Positions 5,392-6,620 of a DNA stretch of 6,620 nt are shown here, one piece after another (the stretch's first letter is position 1; each line of letters opens with the position of its first letter). Location: contig JAITWD010000007.1 in NCBI GenBank assembly GCA_031285465.1, forward strand, positions 1 through 6,620. Reading direction: 5' to 3'. Source of the stretch: Lachnospiraceae bacterium (GTDB lineage: Bacteria > Bacillota > Clostridia > Lachnospirales > Lachnospiraceae). Made by a program: the position numbers and the translations under genes. Under the pieces are notes generated by a model that ran no database searches, had not been told where the DNA came from, and was given only the letters and a program-made list of their open reading frames with translations.

Positions 5392-6363
5392 ATGAGCACA
5401 GAAGAACAATTGAGAGAAACAAGCGATGGTACAGAGGTATCGGCGACAAGCGGTCCGGAATCGGCTGAAACGATGAACGATTTTGCGAGGGAGTTAGAAG
5501 CCTCCTTACGTAAGATCAATGAGGGCGACATTATTTCGGGTACGGTTATTGCGGTAAATGAGGATGGAGCGGTTCTGGATCTGCGCTATTATACCCAGGG
5601 GATACTGAAGGCGGAAGACATGAGTAAGGATCCCGGTTTTTCCATCCTGCGTGATGTGAAGGTGGGTGATGTGCTGGAGGCAGCGGTGGTAATGACCGAT
5701 GATGGCCGCGGGAATATCCGCCTGTCCAGGATCGAAGCCAATCAGGTACTGGCATGGGATAAGCTTGAGCGTTATCGTCAGGAGGAAAAGACCTTTACCG
5801 TTAAGATCAGTGGTGTGACTAATGGTGGCGCGATCTGCTACCTGGAGGATACCAGGGGATTTATACCGGCATCACAGTTATCGCTTGAATATGTGGAGGA
5901 TGTTAATCAGTGGCTGAATAAAACGCTGGATGTGCGCGTGATCACAGTGGATCGTGATAAGGAAAAGCTGGTGCTGTCGGCGAAGGTGATCGCACAGGAG
6001 GCAGCTAAGGCGGCCCGTGATCATGCGGTGGCGATGATCGTGCCGGGAAGTGTGTTGGAGGGGACCGTGGAGAGCCTGATGCCTTATGGTGCTTTTATCA
6101 ACCTGGGTAGTGGCATGAGCGGTCTGGTCCATATTTCCCAGATCAGCCAGAAACGTATTAAAAAGCCCGATGAAGTATTGAAGGTGGGTGAGAAGGTTAA
6201 GGTAAAGGTAATAAATACCGATAACGGCAAAATATCGTTAAGCATCAAAGGGCTGGAAGAGGAACAGGAGACCGATTCGCTGGAAGCGTTTCCGTATGAG
6301 TCGGAAGGTGCGCTGACCACTTCGATGGGTAGCCTTTTTGCCAAGCTTAAGCTGGATAAGTGA
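5392..6363 (+). CDS. rpsA: Ribosomal protein S1-like RNA-binding protein, three S1 domains
   Basis: The start is ATG 5392, preceded by GAGGAA (5382-5387). An in-frame ATG at 5368 has no ribosome binding site, and the frame open to 5194 runs through the structured leader. The 323-aa protein has a polar, acidic N-terminal tail (1-35). Three S1 OB-fold domains follow at about 44-116 (EGDIISGTVIAVNEDGAVLDL), 133-200 (the most diverged, with GGAICYLEDTRGFIPASQL) and 217-288 (PGSVLEGTVESLMPYGAFINL, then SGLVHISQIS and GKISLSIKGL). The third is the most canonical. A short acidic linker and a Ser/Leu/Lys C-terminus close it. S1 proteins bind mRNA and assist 30S initiation. Many Gram-positives carry shorter forms than the six-domain E. 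coli protein, so a general RNA-binding or translation role is likely, though a 30S-bound role is not proven. The gene has its own promoter, a structured leader and a downstream hairpin terminator. Confidence 0.9.
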   Translation: MSTEEQLRETSDGTEVSATSGPESAETMNDFARELEASLRKINEGDIISGTVIAVNEDGAVLDLRYYTQGILKAEDMSKDPGFSILRDVKVGDVLEAAVVMTDDGRGNIRLSRIEANQVLAWDKLERYRQEEKTFTVKISGVTNGGAICYLEDTRGFIPASQLSLEYVEDVNQWLNKTLDVRVITVDRDKEKLVLSAKVIAQEAAKAARDHAVAMIVPGSVLEGTVESLMPYGAFINLGSGMSGLVHISQISQKRIKKPDEVLKVGEKVKVKVINTDNGKISLSIKGLEEEQETDSLEAFPYESEGALTTSMGSLFAKLKLDK

Positions 6364-6421
6364 AAACGGTCGGGCAAATGTGATAGGCATAGACGATTGG
6401 GTAACTGAAATGGGCGAAGAA

Positions 6422-6460
6422 AAAAGTTTGAAAAATTATAGATTTTTCAAACTTTTATTC
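6422..6460 (+). terminator. Hairpin terminator after the S1 gene
   Basis: AAAAGTTTGAAAAAT (6422-6436) pairs perfectly with ATTTTTCAAACTTTT (6442-6456), a 15-bp stem with a 5-nt loop. The A-rich left side and T-rich right side would let it work in both directions. The stem is AT-rich, so its strength is uncertain. Confidence 0.7.
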
Positions 6461-6465
6461 AGCAG

Positions 6466-6488
6466 TTTCGCAGATGAAATCTGCGAAA
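6466..6488 (+). promoter_or_regulatory. Perfect 10-bp hairpin with GAA loop
   Basis: TTTCGCAGAT (6466-6475) pairs with ATCTGCGAAA (6479-6488) around GAA. It sits 9 bases after the terminator stem and about 70 nt before the next start codon, with no T-run after it. It may be a second termination or processing hairpin, or an operator for the next gene. Confidence 0.55.
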
Positions 6489-6560
6489 TGCACGGGTTAA
6501 TATGAGAATGGAACTAAGAGGCAATGAAACATAGGCACAAATACTGGACAAGGAGGTAGC

Positions 6561-6620
6561 ATGGGAGAAATAAAGCGGATAACACCGCAGTTTTTTAACA
6601 AGGTCTGCTCAGCCAGTGGT
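6561..6620 (+). CDS. 5' end of an unrecognised gene, cut by the window edge
   Basis: ATG 6561 follows an excellent ribosome binding site, AAGGAGG (6550-6556), with a 4-nt gap. Twenty codons are visible (MGEIKRITPQFFNKVCSASG) with no stop before the window end. The start is polar and basic, with no signal peptide. Too little is seen to name a family. Confidence 0.7.
   Translation, partial: MGEIKRITPQFFNKVCSASG

Overview
The window reads like chromosomal DNA of a low-to-mid-GC Gram-positive (Firmicutes, probably Clostridia-like) bacterium. The reasons are strong AGGAG-type ribosome binding sites, intrinsic terminators, a compact three-domain ribosomal S1 protein, and a two-domain peptidoglycan hydrolase of a type common in Clostridia and their phages. 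The genus cannot be fixed from the sequence alone. All seven genes supported here lie on the + strand, and no mobile element, tRNA, rRNA or CRISPR array is visible.

Layout. (1) Positions 1-953: 3' part of an N-acetylmuramoyl-L-alanine amidase fused to a GH73-type glucosaminidase; the 5' end is outside the window. (2) 954-1202: a non-coding leader with short direct repeats and a hairpin. (3) 1203-1826 and 1895-2518: two tandem paralogous genes of exactly 207 codons of protein each, about 64% identical without any gap, of unknown function, closed by a strong terminator at 2526-2578. (4) 2682-3830: a DUF6765-like protein with an array of His/Asp residues resembling zinc-dependent phospholipase C/nuclease-type helical enzymes, closed by a terminator that overlaps its stop codon. 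(5) 3990-5093: a family 2 glycosyltransferase with a TPR-like C-terminal half (SunS-like architecture), behind its own promoter. (6) 5392-6363: an S1-domain protein (RpsA-like), preceded by a promoter and a roughly 210-nt leader packed with palindromes and an attenuator-like alternative fold. (7) 6561 to the window end: the first 20 codons of an unrecognised gene.

Terminators and promoters divide the window into mostly independent transcription units: the paralog pair, the DUF6765 gene, the glycosyltransferase and the S1 gene. No single pathway links them. The lysin, the glycosyltransferase and the putative metal-dependent protein could all touch the cell envelope, but that is only inference.

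The items most worth a second look are the Cys-free, gapless tandem paralog pair of unknown function and the S1 leader with mutually exclusive RNA folds. I do not see convincing evidence of a complete new multi-gene system.
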